From the IMG/VR virus record IMGVR_UViG_3300001242_000065, positions 1 to 32,332 of that record: a DNA stretch of 32,332 nt; one strand, 5' to 3'. Positions within the stretch are counted from its first letter, which is position 1. Each line of letters starts with the position of its first letter. The notes beneath the pieces are model-generated. The model saw only the letters and a list, made by a program, of their open reading frames with translations. It was not told the origin of the DNA and searched no databases. Origin of the DNA: a virus. The translations under genes and the position numbers were made by a program. This document shows positions 24,403-32,201 of this stretch, one piece after another.

Positions 24403-24486
24403 ATGAAAAAACTATTTTCGGAATCAGGAGACGTCTCAACCGTCCGCGTGGCTACATTGCTGACGGTTGCGGTGAACTATAAATGA
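24403..24486 (+). CDS. Micro-ORF 3 (27 aa), possible remnant of a small membrane protein
   Basis: Peptide begins MKKLFSESGDVSTVRVATLL and ends TVAVNYK; its stop overlaps the portal start (ATGA). The opening resembles the N-terminus of small phage membrane proteins (holin-like, SEDGxxSxxRxM pattern) that normally continue through two hydrophobic helices; here it stops just as the first begins. It may be a truncated remnant kept for translational coupling to the portal gene. Confidence 0.4.
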   Translation: MKKLFSESGDVSTVRVATLLTVAVNYK

Positions 24487-26582
24487 GCAAGCGTATACGT
24501 ATAAGAGTCAATAATGCTGGGTTTACTGATCTAGCAGGTGGCCCTCTTGGTACAGGGGATCGGGGTGCATATAGCTCCCTCCCTGTTTATACAGGTAATC
24601 CATATGAGAGTAATGATTATGTTTTCCGTTGGCGACAATATGTACACTTATATGAGACCAGTTGGGAAGCCCGGAAAATTATTCGGATCATCCCTGAGGA
24701 TGCTCTGCGTAAAAAATGGGTTGCTGAAGACATCCCGGAACAGATGGCAAAACGGATTGATTCCAGGCTGGACCAGCTTCAATTCCTATCAGTTCTGAAG
24801 CGTAGTCTCATGCTTGAACGCTTGCTGGGTGGTTGTCTAACCTTTCTAGGTCTTGATGCGCAAAAGGATGAGCCTGAAAAGGTATTTCACCCCAGGGATG
24901 GGCAGGCCCTGCGGTTTTTGAATGCTGTACCTATAAGTCGTATTGCACGCATCCGGTGGTGTAATGACCCCCTGAGTGAACACTACATGCGGCCTGAGTC
25001 ATTCCTGGTCAATAGTAATGTTGTACACGTTAGTCGCTGCCTGGTATGGGATGGGGAGCCCCTATTTGACCCCTATGATTTTGCACTTAATAATTTTAGA
25101 TCTAACCTGGCTGGCTTTGGACCCTCTAAACTTGCTCCGGTCTGGGATGATATTGTTAAGGCTGTTGGTACCCGGCAGGCGGCATACCAGCTTATTCAGA
25201 TGAATAATGCGGTAATTGCAGCCATAGAGGGCCTAATTGATCTTCAGGGGACAACCTCAGGTCAGGCTGCAATTGAGAAGGTAAAGGAAATATCTAATCA
25301 GCTGAGTTTATACCGAGCTGCTGTTATTGACGGACGTAGTGTTGACATTAAACAACATAGTGCAAGTTTTGGTAGTGTACCTGAGCTGATCCTTACCTTT
25401 ATCCAGATTCTGAGCGCGGCAAGTGATATTCCGGCAACCCGTTTTCTTGGCCAAGCCCCTGGCGGTTTAAATGCTACGGGTGAGTCTGATCTTGAGAATT
25501 ATTATAATGTAATTGATAGCTATCAGCAACAGCGGATTGAACCTAATCTGCGCCGGGTATATGACGTACTGGGCTACAATATGTTTCCAAGTCAGTGGCC
25601 TAAAGAACGGGAAAATCTGGTTTTCAAGTTCCCCCCACTTTGGAATCAGAGCGATCTTGAAGAGAGTCAGACTGCAACGGCAAGAATTGATAACGTGATG
25701 AAACTCCTGTCTGAGGGTCTGATTGGAGAGGATAAGGCCATTGAGGAAATTAATGCCAAGGGCTGTCTGAGTGTGACCTTGGATGAAACCGATATCAGTA
25801 TTGTTGACCGTACTGGTCTTGTCGGACAGACTGATAATAATCAGGTTAATGTCGGTCAGGAAATTCAGAAATTACGGAACGGCATCCGGGTAAATAACAT
25901 GGATGCTCTTGGACTACTTCTCCGGGCTGCGGGCGCGTCCAACCCTGATGATATTGACCGCCAGGCCTTTGAAAAGGGATTTGCTGTTGAAATGGAACAT
26001 TTGGGTACCCTGGGTGGTGACCGGGTAAAGGTGGCTAAGGTAGTTCTGGATCATCTGCGTGAGCGTCAGGATTACTATGACCGGCTGGAACGAGTTGAGA
26101 ACTCAATTTATCTTGATAGACTTCCCCAGCCTACTGAGGGACAGCAGCATGCAGGGAATTATAAGAAACATCATCTGAAACTTCATGGCCTTGATTTCAG
26201 TATTGAGAACCCCCAGGGAAGTGAACGCCAGGGAAAAGATAGTGCTGGGAAATCTTGGACAAGTATTCTGCCGGCTCATTACGGGTATGTGCGAAGGACA
26301 GAGGGTGCTGATGGTGATCACGTAGATGCCTATATTGGCCCCCATGAGGAAAGTGAGCTGGTATTTGTAGTTGACCAGCAAGATCCCCAGAGCAAGAAGT
26401 TTGATGAGCATAAGGTTATCTTTGGCTGTCTGTCAATGTTGCAGGCGAAAGAGCTTTATGTATCAGCATTTAGTGATGGTCAGGGTGAGGCCCGGATTGG
26501 TGGAATTACCCCTGCGCATATTCAGGAATTTAGGGGTTGGCTTACCGGGGGAAATACGCACGCACCCTACGGTAAGAAGTAA
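24483..26582 (+). CDS. Portal protein (DUF1073-like) fused to an InPase-like domain
   Basis: 699 aa. Residues 1-450 are the portal: YESNDYVFRWRQYVHLYETS, WEARKIIRIIPEDALRKKW, LLGGCLTFLGLD, and the conserved AASDIPATRFLGQAPGGLNA then ESDLENYYNVIDSYQQQ. This is the DUF1073/HI1409-type portal forming the DNA gate at the head vertex. From about residue 555 there is a second domain, KKHHLKLHGLDFSIENPQG, ILPAHYGYVRRTEGADGDHV and DEHKVIFG, matching the inorganic-pyrophosphatase-like domain often appended to phage portal or head proteins; its role there is unclear. It is followed by a terminator. Confidence 0.88.
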   Translation: MSKRIRIRVNNAGFTDLAGGPLGTGDRGAYSSLPVYTGNPYESNDYVFRWRQYVHLYETSWEARKIIRIIPEDALRKKWVAEDIPEQMAKRIDSRLDQLQFLSVLKRSLMLERLLGGCLTFLGLDAQKDEPEKVFHPRDGQALRFLNAVPISRIARIRWCNDPLSEHYMRPESFLVNSNVVHVSRCLVWDGEPLFDPYDFALNNFRSNLAGFGPSKLAPVWDDIVKAVGTRQAAYQLIQMNNAVIAAIEGLIDLQGTTSGQAAIEKVKEISNQLSLYRAAVIDGRSVDIKQHSASFGSVPELILTFIQILSAASDIPATRFLGQAPGGLNATGESDLENYYNVIDSYQQQRIEPNLRRVYDVLGYNMFPSQWPKERENLVFKFPPLWNQSDLEESQTATARIDNVMKLLSEGLIGEDKAIEEINAKGCLSVTLDETDISIVDRTGLVGQTDNNQVNVGQEIQKLRNGIRVNNMDALGLLLRAAGASNPDDIDRQAFEKGFAVEMEHLGTLGGDRVKVAKVVLDHLRERQDYYDRLERVENSIYLDRLPQPTEGQQHAGNYKKHHLKLHGLDFSIENPQGSERQGKDSAGKSWTSILPAHYGYVRRTEGADGDHVDAYIGPHEESELVFVVDQQDPQSKKFDEHKVIFGCLSMLQAKELYVSAFSDGQGEARIGGITPAHIQEFRGWLTGGNTHAPYGKK

Positions 26583-26586
26583 TGGT

Positions 26587-26636
26587 GAGAACCCACTTGT
26601 CTGCCCCGCTACGGGGTTTTTAGGGTGCCCCCTATA
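26587..26636. repeat. 50-bp palindromic repeat, copy 2 (after portal gene)
   Basis: Second copy of the element at 8361-8410. Here it lies 4 bp after the portal stop and contains a terminator-like hairpin. A wider inverted repeat also spans it: CGGGGTTTTTA (26612-26622) with TAAAAACCCCG (26656-26666), 33 bases apart, giving alternative foldings of the transcript. Confidence 0.7.
26604..26621 (+). terminator. Short intrinsic terminator after the portal gene
   Basis: CCCCG CTA CGGGG TTTTT on the plus strand: a 5-bp GC stem, 3-nt loop and five T. It is short, and the next gene on the same strand has no clear promoter, so partial termination is likely. Confidence 0.6.
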
Positions 26637-26703
26637 GGGTAGCCTGCCCTGGGGGTAAAAACCCCGGAGAAACGAAACAAATTAGTATAATGGAGAGTAT
26701 CTA

Positions 26704-26937
26704 ATGGGAAATTTAATTGATAGAACATCTAAATTAACAATTCCTAATTTTTTAAGAATAGAAAAAGAAACAGTTACTGCGCAACATAAAATCTACTCAA
26801 AAGGGTTTAAAAATATAAGATCATATTGGTGGTGGGTGTGTAAATTTAGTTTTAATGATTTTTTCCGCGCCCTTTTGGGTATTAAAAGGACACCTAAACA
26901 GAATAAAAGAACACCATTACAGCGATTAGGGTTTTAA
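26704..26937 (+). CDS. Hypothetical small basic protein
   Basis: 77 aa; GGAGAG 8 nt before the ATG; stop overlaps the next start by one base. Basic and A/T-rich, with SYWWWVCKFSFNDFFRALLG, an aromatic-rich amphipathic segment, and a Lys/Arg-rich tail (KRTPKQNKRTPLQRLGF). Not recognised. Its base composition differs from the portal and morphogenesis genes on either side, suggesting it was inserted between them. Confidence 0.6.
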   Translation: MGNLIDRTSKLTIPNFLRIEKETVTAQHKIYSKGFKNIRSYWWWVCKFSFNDFFRALLGIKRTPKQNKRTPLQRLGF

Positions 26938-27854
26938 TGCCAATTTTACTTGACCATAAACAACTTGAGAAGCTGGAAAGACGTAGGCGTACCCCGCGCA
27001 GGGTTAAGGGCGTAAAAAGTCCTGCTAGTCCTGAGCGTATTCTACGTCAGCAGCTTGAAGCCCTGTGGGCGCGGGTATTACTACCGGCAACAGAACGCCT
27101 GAAACAATATGCGCAGGAAGGGGTAAACGCACAGGTTATAGCAGATTATCTTGATCAGGTATTACGTCAGGCTGAATTCGAATACGGACTGGCTGCAGAT
27201 GATTTCCTTACCACCTGGAAAGTGAGTATGGACCGGCAGACCCGGACGGCACTTATGCGTGGCCTTGCGGATAGTCTGGGCGTTGACCTCACAGCCCTTT
27301 ATGATGATCCTATTATTCAGGATGTACTTGCAGTAAGTTCCCTGGACGCTGCGGGGTTGATAACAAGTATTCCCAGTGAGTATCTTGGGCAGGTAGCACG
27401 GTCAGTACGGGATAACTTTACTGGTGTCCCTCTTCCTGAGGGCAGGAGCCTGACGGAACAGATACAACACCTTGGGAGTGTGAGCTATGGGCGGGCAAAG
27501 CTGATAGCCCGTGACCAGACAAAGAAGTTGAATTCAAATCTTAACCAGGCCAGGCAGCAGAGTGTTGGCATTACCCTGTATATTTGGAAAACGGTAAGGG
27601 ATGAGCGTGTTGTAGGCAGGCCGGGTGGTCTCTATCCCCAGGGAAATAAAGCACATGGTAACCACTACGTAATGGAAGGTTTGTACTGCCGGTGGGATGA
27701 CAGTACAGTTTATAGTGAGGACCGGGGGGAAACGTGGAAGAAACGTCAGGCTGAGATGCCCCAGACCCACCCTGGACAGGATATTCAGTGCCGGTGTCAT
27801 GCTGCCCCGGTTGTTGACATTGATCAAATACTAAAATATATGGAGGCTGCGTGA
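26937..27854 (+). CDS. Head morphogenesis protein (Mu gpF / SPP1 gp7-like)
   Basis: 305 aa. The C-terminal third carries the Mu F domain: KLIARDQTKKLNSNLNQARQ, YIWKTVRDERVVGRPGG, a GNHYVMEGLYCRW segment and the metal-binding-like HPGQDIQCRCHA. The N-terminal two thirds are helical. Proteins of this family act as minor head proteins during prohead assembly and usually follow the portal gene, as here. The start overlaps the preceding stop (TAATG) and the end overlaps the next start (TGATG). Confidence 0.85.
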   Translation: MPILLDHKQLEKLERRRRTPRRVKGVKSPASPERILRQQLEALWARVLLPATERLKQYAQEGVNAQVIADYLDQVLRQAEFEYGLAADDFLTTWKVSMDRQTRTALMRGLADSLGVDLTALYDDPIIQDVLAVSSLDAAGLITSIPSEYLGQVARSVRDNFTGVPLPEGRSLTEQIQHLGSVSYGRAKLIARDQTKKLNSNLNQARQQSVGITLYIWKTVRDERVVGRPGGLYPQGNKAHGNHYVMEGLYCRWDDSTVYSEDRGETWKKRQAEMPQTHPGQDIQCRCHAAPVVDIDQILKYMEAA

Positions 27855-28336
27855 TGAGTAATGTGATTAAAAAGGGACAAGTAGGAGAATTAGTTGGTAT
27901 TGGTTAATTTAAAATTAAGGATATACGAGGGGAAGTTTTAGATATTGAGTGGGATGATGGGCGTATAGGAGCAATGAATAGGGATTCTTTTTTGCGTTCT
28001 GGTGTAATAAAATGGAAAAATTCTCAAACCCCATTTGAAAACGGTTGTGCCCTGGCTCAGGCTGAAATTCAGAATAAACTGGGGAACAGGTTTGGGAATG
28101 ATAATTATCAGTTTGAATGGCAAAAATTAGAAACTCAAATTAGGTTTTTAAGAAAACAAATAGAAAATCTATATTCTGGGGCTTCAAAAGAGTTTACTGT
28201 TTCTGGGAATGTGGAAAAACAGCGATTAAATTATATTAAGGCTGATAAATTACAAAAGGAAATGGATGGATTAATTAAACAACGGAATAAACTTGAAGAG
28301 GAAGAAAGGAAAAAGGAAAAATCTTTTAATTTTTAA
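27854..28336 (+). pseudogene. Small head-region gene interrupted by an in-frame TAA
   Basis: An ATG at 27854 with GGAGG 7 nt upstream opens a frame reading MSNVIKKGQVGELVGIG, then TAA (27905-27907), then continues without further stops to 28336 (FKIKDIRGEVLDIEWDDGR...). The codons on both sides of the TAA make one plausible small beta-barrel (KGQVGELVGIG-x-FKIKDIRGEVLDIEW), followed by a helical coiled region (KLETQIRFLRKQIENLY, KLQKEMDGLIKQRNKLEEEE). The downstream part alone could restart at the ATG at 27974 and give 120 aa, but no good ribosome site is there. A nonsense mutation, suppression or a sequencing error would each explain it. Function unknown; it lies between head morphogenesis and protease genes. 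Confidence 0.65.
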
Positions 28337-28345
28337 GGAAATACC

Positions 28346-29599
28346 ATGCAACATATATTTAATTCATTCCTGGTAATTGATGAGCAGCCAGTACCCAAGT
28401 GGGAGAAAACTCCTGATGGCTTTCTTCGCTGCCGGGCGCGCATATTAGCAGAGCGGGTAATGCCCTATTCAGTACAAGAGTTTGAGGAAGGTTCACTTCC
28501 TATTAATACCCCTGACGTTATTAATATGTATGTGAGTGGGGAAACTCTTGCTGACCCTGCTGCATTACGTAGTTTGGAGGGCTCCCTGGTAGTAGCCGGG
28601 GATCATGCCTGGTGTGATCTTGAGACGGTTAAACAGCATGCGGTTGGTCACGTAGTGGGCACACCCTATGTTCAGGATGGATATGTATGGTGTGAACTTC
28701 TTATTACTGATCAGAGCACAATTGATAAGGTAGTGAATAAGGAACTTGGGGAAATCTCTGCAGCTTACCTGGCTGAAAGTGTGTTTGAACCTGGAGAATT
28801 TAACGGTCAAGCATATGATGCCCGGCAAGAGCAGTTACAATATAACCATGTTGCAGTCCTTCCTATTGGGCATGGACGTGCAGGCCGCGATGTTAGAATC
28901 ATGAACAAAAAAAATCAAGACAACAAAGGAGTAACTACAATGCCTGATGACAAAGACAAAGATGTAAAGGTAATTCGTGAACGACTGTTCCGGGTAAAGC
29001 TGGCTAATACCGGCAAGTTTATTAATGCTGATGAGGAAACGGCCACTGCTGTGGAGGAGGAGTCCAAAGTCAGTGGAGCCAAGCTGGAAACCACCATGAG
29101 TGAACTTGAGACCAAGAATGCTGAGCTTGCTGAACTCCAGGGCCAGGTTGAGGAACTTAAGGGCCAGCTCAGTGTCTACAAGGAAAAATTGGATCAGCTC
29201 CTTGCTGAGGAAACCATTGAGCACGCTGCTGAGGGTATGATTGCTGAGGGTGAAGAGGCTGAGGAAATCATTGAAAACTCAGCTATCTTCAATGAGAAGG
29301 GTGAGGAAGAGCCGGAGGAGAAGAAAAAGGAGTTCATGAACTCCCTGCGCAAACTCCATGGCCCCAAACTTCATACAGCTGTCCTCGGTGCCCTGGGTGT
29401 TAATACTGAGGGGATGTCCCCTGAGGCGATTCGTGGCTCTTTTAAGGCACAGCACCAGATCTGCAATTCCATGAAGGGTAAACGTACTGTTGCCGGCGCA
29501 AAGATGTTCAATAGCGGCATGAAGAGAGAAACCACTGTTGCTGGGGATGGTGTGAATCGTTCTGGCCATCAGCGCCTTGGTTTTGGCGGTAAGAAATAA
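28346..29599 (+). CDS. DUF2213 prohead protease with C-terminal scaffold
   Basis: 417 aa. Residues 1-190 match the DUF2213 protease-like pattern: RILAERVMPYSVQEFEEG, SLVVAGDHAW, ELGEISAAYLAESVFEPG, then YDARQEQLQYNHVAVLPIGHGRAG with the conserved NHVAV and GRAG. Residues 199-417 form a separate charged part with a coiled coil (ELETKNAELAELQGQVEELK) and an acidic region, the usual make-up of a scaffold. The enzyme would cleave scaffold and capsid during head maturation. AAGGA precedes the ATG. An internal start produces the scaffold part alone. Confidence 0.85.
   Translation: MQHIFNSFLVIDEQPVPKWEKTPDGFLRCRARILAERVMPYSVQEFEEGSLPINTPDVINMYVSGETLADPAALRSLEGSLVVAGDHAWCDLETVKQHAVGHVVGTPYVQDGYVWCELLITDQSTIDKVVNKELGEISAAYLAESVFEPGEFNGQAYDARQEQLQYNHVAVLPIGHGRAGRDVRIMNKKNQDNKGVTTMPDDKDKDVKVIRERLFRVKLANTGKFINADEETATAVEEESKVSGAKLETTMSELETKNAELAELQGQVEELKGQLSVYKEKLDQLLAEETIEHAAEGMIAEGEEAEEIIENSAIFNEKGEEEPEEKKKEFMNSLRKLHGPKLHTAVLGALGVNTEGMSPEAIRGSFKAQHQICNSMKGKRTVAGAKMFNSGMKRETTVAGDGVNRSGHQRLGFGGKK
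28940..29599 (+). CDS. Nested in-frame scaffold protein
   Basis: 219 aa read from the in-frame ATG at 28940, residue 199 of the protease. AAAGGAG (28925-28931) stands 8 nt before it, better than the outer gene's site. The product starts MPDDKDKDVKVIRERLF and comprises the linker, coiled coil and C-terminal part. Many phages make scaffold this way from an internal start in the protease gene (as lambda Nu3 in C), so more scaffold than protease is produced. Assignment rests on this arrangement. Confidence 0.6.
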   Translation: MPDDKDKDVKVIRERLFRVKLANTGKFINADEETATAVEEESKVSGAKLETTMSELETKNAELAELQGQVEELKGQLSVYKEKLDQLLAEETIEHAAEGMIAEGEEAEEIIENSAIFNEKGEEEPEEKKKEFMNSLRKLHGPKLHTAVLGALGVNTEGMSPEAIRGSFKAQHQICNSMKGKRTVAGAKMFNSGMKRETTVAGDGVNRSGHQRLGFGGKK

Positions 29600-29660
29600 C
29601 TTGGCCCGGTTATCAATTAATATATAAACAAGTTCATAATCCATTAAGGAGGATTAACAA

Positions 29661-30287
29661 ATGACTTTTGCAAGTGGTTACAGAGGTACAAGCATGGGGT
29701 CCGTTCAGACCGCATATACTGATCAGCCCGGTCAGGCTGTTGCGGGCATGGAGGCATTTGCTAGTGATAACAATGCTAAAGATTCAATCTTCATCGGTGA
29801 GACCAATGGTATTGCCTGTGGGCGTGGCATTGTTACTGCTCAGGTTGCTGAGGCTGCGTATAAAATGCAGTTGCCTAATATTGAGGCATACCTGCCCATT
29901 GGTAGTGAGGATGCTACTGATTTTGCTGGTATTCTTATGTTTGATGAGGCCTGTCAGAGTGATGAAAACGGCGTTCCCGGTTGGGCCAATGGTCGCCAGG
30001 GACGTTATATGCGGCCCCAGCGGTCAGGCGGCCGCATTTGGGTAAAGGCTGTTGAGGCTATTGATCCCCAGACGGCTAGTGTTAACTGGGTTGTTACTGC
30101 CCCGGCTGATGCCTCTTATGCTCTGGGTGAGTTCAGTCCGTCTGCCCTGGGTGGTGGTGCTGCGGGCGTGAGTGTTGCCCTTACTAACTGTAAATGGATT
30201 ACTGCTGCTGATGCCGGTGGTTTGGCTATCATTGAGATGGTGGGTGCTATTGTTGGTGTTACCCCCACGGATGAAAGCAGCTTCTAA
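29661..30287 (+). CDS. Structural cement/decoration-like head protein
   Basis: 208 aa with TTAAGGAGG before the ATG. Gly/Ala-rich, without charged clusters; motifs GETNGIACGRGIVTAQ, YLPIGSEDATDFAGILMFDE and GGRIWVKAVEAIDPQTAS are like the gp24-type structural cement proteins that usually precede DUF2184 capsid genes. It would sit on or between capsomers. Position and composition carry most of the weight. Confidence 0.7.
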   Translation: MTFASGYRGTSMGSVQTAYTDQPGQAVAGMEAFASDNNAKDSIFIGETNGIACGRGIVTAQVAEAAYKMQLPNIEAYLPIGSEDATDFAGILMFDEACQSDENGVPGWANGRQGRYMRPQRSGGRIWVKAVEAIDPQTASVNWVVTAPADASYALGEFSPSALGGGAAGVSVALTNCKWITAADAGGLAIIEMVGAIVGVTPTDESSF

Positions 30288-30327
30288 TATCAATAACTGA
30301 ATATAAACGGCAAAAGGAGGAAATACA

Positions 30328-31284
30328 ATGCCTTACGATTTTACAAAAGGTGGTGCGAGTAACATCACTGCAACTGAGTTGATTGTCAGTGTATTTGACC
30401 AGGTTGAGGCCGGGTTTTATGATGCACTGTATCCTGAAATCTTGTGGAGGGATATTATCGGTGAAGGAAGTGTCAAGACTGATATCAATCCCGGCGCAAT
30501 GAATTACGTTTACCGTTCCAGGGATATTAAGGGCCAGGGTCAGTTTGTTCAGGGTGATCCTAATAATATCCCCCGTGTTGGCCAGGTTGTTGGTCAGGTA
30601 ACTGTACCTATTCTGGACGCTGCGGTTGGGGCAACCCTGACCAATGCTGAGGCCAGACGGTATCAGTATGGTTATCAGTCAGCTCTCGCCCAGGACTATG
30701 GTGAGATTATGAAACGTGCTGTTGACTATCATGTTGAGCGTGTGTTCTTCTTTGGTGATGTCAGCGCTGGGTTTGCGGCCTTCCTGGATTATCCCAGTGT
30801 GGATAAAATTACAGCAGCTGCTCTGTGGTCTGCGGGCACTCCTGAGGATTGGGTTGAATCCATTAATGACGCAATCACAACGGTATGGGTGAATAGCAAG
30901 ACCATTCATTTGCCTGATACTGTTTACCTGCCCCCGGCCAAGTTCGCCATGTTGACGAAGGCCCATGTTATTGGCGCCGGTTCTGTGGGTGTGGCGGTAA
31001 GTGCCCTGAAGTATCTCATTGAAAATAATATCTACACTGCCCAGACTGGAAAACCCTTAAATGTCAAGTCCCTGCGGTATTTGACTGGCGCGGGTCCTGG
31101 TGGTGTTGATCGTGCGATTATTCTTGAGAGTAATCCGCGCAACTTTGTTCTGCCCTTCCCGATGCCGTATACCCTGGCCCAGCCGGTTCCGATTCCCCTG
31201 GGCGTGGATATGTTTGCTGAGTATATTTTCGGCAGCTTTAACGTCAAGTATACGATGGCAATGGCTTACCTGGACGGCATTTAA
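30328..31284 (+). CDS. Major capsid protein (DUF2184-like)
   Basis: 318 aa with AAAAGGAGG before the ATG, one of the strongest ribosome sites in the window. Sequence pattern of DUF2184 capsids: FYDALYPEILWRDIIGEG, YVYRSRDIKGQGQFVQ, VGATLTNAEARRYQYGYQSA, VERVFFFGD, and near the end AEYIFGSFNVKYTMAMAYLDG. It would form the HK97-fold shell. Codon choice is uniform and the length is normal. Neighbours (protease, cement, adaptor) are the expected ones. Confidence 0.88.
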   Translation: MPYDFTKGGASNITATELIVSVFDQVEAGFYDALYPEILWRDIIGEGSVKTDINPGAMNYVYRSRDIKGQGQFVQGDPNNIPRVGQVVGQVTVPILDAAVGATLTNAEARRYQYGYQSALAQDYGEIMKRAVDYHVERVFFFGDVSAGFAAFLDYPSVDKITAAALWSAGTPEDWVESINDAITTVWVNSKTIHLPDTVYLPPAKFAMLTKAHVIGAGSVGVAVSALKYLIENNIYTAQTGKPLNVKSLRYLTGAGPGGVDRAIILESNPRNFVLPFPMPYTLAQPVPIPLGVDMFAEYIFGSFNVKYTMAMAYLDGI

Positions 31285-31321
31285 CCCTAATTAGTAGTTT
31301 AATTTCAACAGGAGAATTAAA

Positions 31322-31729
31322 ATGGCAAATGCAAAACGACAACGGGAAGTACAGCCCGGAGCAGTTAAAAAGTCTTCAACCGTGCTTGTTGCAAATCAGC
31401 ATACCGGGGGTATTGTATTCCCCCGGAAGGGACAGGGGGGAGTACACGTGCCCCCTCTGCGCCTGCCCCCCGGCAGTGTTACCCCGGTGGATCGTGAAGA
31501 ATGGGAAGCACGCAAGAAATCGCCGGTTGTACAATATTACCTTGACAATGGATTGCTGGCTGAGGTCAACAGGGTGGGTCCGGTGCCCGTGCTGGATTCC
31601 ACCACCTCCCACCCGGAAGTGCCGGAACATCTTCAGGATGAGGAGCATGAAGGAAAGCAAATCTTGGCGGAAGCGGCACCGGCAACGGCAAGGGTTCGCC
31701 AAAAGAAGAGGGCAACGATTACAATTTGA
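31322..31729 (+). CDS. Hypothetical head-region protein
   Basis: 135 aa with ACAGGAGAA before the ATG. Proline- and Val-rich N-terminal part (GGIVFPRKGQGG, VPPLRLPPGSVTPV), then PVVQYYLDNGLLAEV, an acidic helix and a basic tail (ARVRQKKRATITI). Proteins of this pattern often lie between the capsid and adaptor genes and are listed only as hypothetical structural proteins. A second frame (31329-31763) overlaps it completely and lacks a ribosome site. Confidence 0.65.
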   Translation: MANAKRQREVQPGAVKKSSTVLVANQHTGGIVFPRKGQGGVHVPPLRLPPGSVTPVDREEWEARKKSPVVQYYLDNGLLAEVNRVGPVPVLDSTTSHPEVPEHLQDEEHEGKQILAEAAPATARVRQKKRATITI

Positions 31730-31757
31730 TGACTGGGAGTTTGAGTTGGAGTTTGAT

Positions 31758-31797
31758 GGTTGAACGGGCTCTGTTCAACCAGTTTGGGAACAGAGCC
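31758..31797 (+). terminator. Two overlapping alternative hairpins before the adaptor gene
   Basis: GGTTGAAC (31758-31765) pairs with GTTCAACC (31773-31780); alternatively GGCTCTGTTC (31767-31776) pairs with GAACAGAGCC (31788-31797). They share GTTC and cannot both form. Only TATTTGAG follows the second, so termination would be weak. Possibly an attenuator or RNA-processing site. Confidence 0.45.
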
Positions 31798-31829
31798 TAT
31801 TTGAGCTATTAAGCCAGGAGGACTTAGAG

Positions 31830-32201
31830 ATGACATATGCTGAATTCATAGCCCTTTACCCTGAGTTTACAACTATGTCTCAGGTTATTGTTGAGGATAA
31901 ACTTACACGTGCAGAATTGTTATTATCAAGTAGTGCGTGGGGTGACTTCTATCAAACAGCAATTGGCCTTGATGCGGCGCATAATCTGGCATTGAGAGCA
32001 GCTATTGGTAGTAGTACAACAGGGGGTATCAAGGCAGCAGCAGGACAGATAACGAGTGCAAGTGGTGCGGGCCTATCTGTTGGTTTTGCTCAATCACAAA
32101 GTAATAATCAAACTGAAGAATGGTATAATAAGACAATTTATGGTCAAGAATATTTAAGACTGCGTTCTGTAGTCATAGCCCCGTGTTTGATGACCACATG
32201 A
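31830..32201 (+). CDS. Head-tail adaptor (DUF4054-like)
   Basis: 123 aa with CCAGGAGGA before the ATG. MTYAEFIALYPEF at the start, a helix with the ELLLSSSAWGDFY pattern and HNLALRAAIG, then the Gly/Ser-rich GQITSASGAGLSVGFAQ and YNKTIYGQEYLRLR match DUF4054-type adaptor/completion proteins, which connect portal and tail. Position after the capsid gene fits. The stop overlaps the next gene by ATGA. Confidence 0.8.
   Translation: MTYAEFIALYPEFTTMSQVIVEDKLTRAELLLSSSAWGDFYQTAIGLDAAHNLALRAAIGSSTTGGIKAAAGQITSASGAGLSVGFAQSQSNNQTEEWYNKTIYGQEYLRLRSVVIAPCLMTT

Noticed and set aside
24483-26582. Anti-CBASS Acb1 activity in the portal
   Set aside because: DUF1073-type portals and Acb1 are grouped together in domain databases, but I do not see the paired HxT/HxS phosphoesterase motifs; the C-terminal domain is InPase-like.
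26686-26691. TATAAT as a promoter for the 26704 gene
   Set aside because: No -35 hexamer at 16-18 bp, and the transcript would start inside the ribosome site.
27905-27907. Genome-wide reassignment of TAA
   Set aside because: Many other genes end properly at TAA just before or overlapping the next start, so TAA works as a stop here.
31329-31763. 144-aa frame overlapping the 31322 gene
   Set aside because: It shares the same DNA in another frame, lacks a ribosome site and has Arg/Cys-rich nonsense-like composition.
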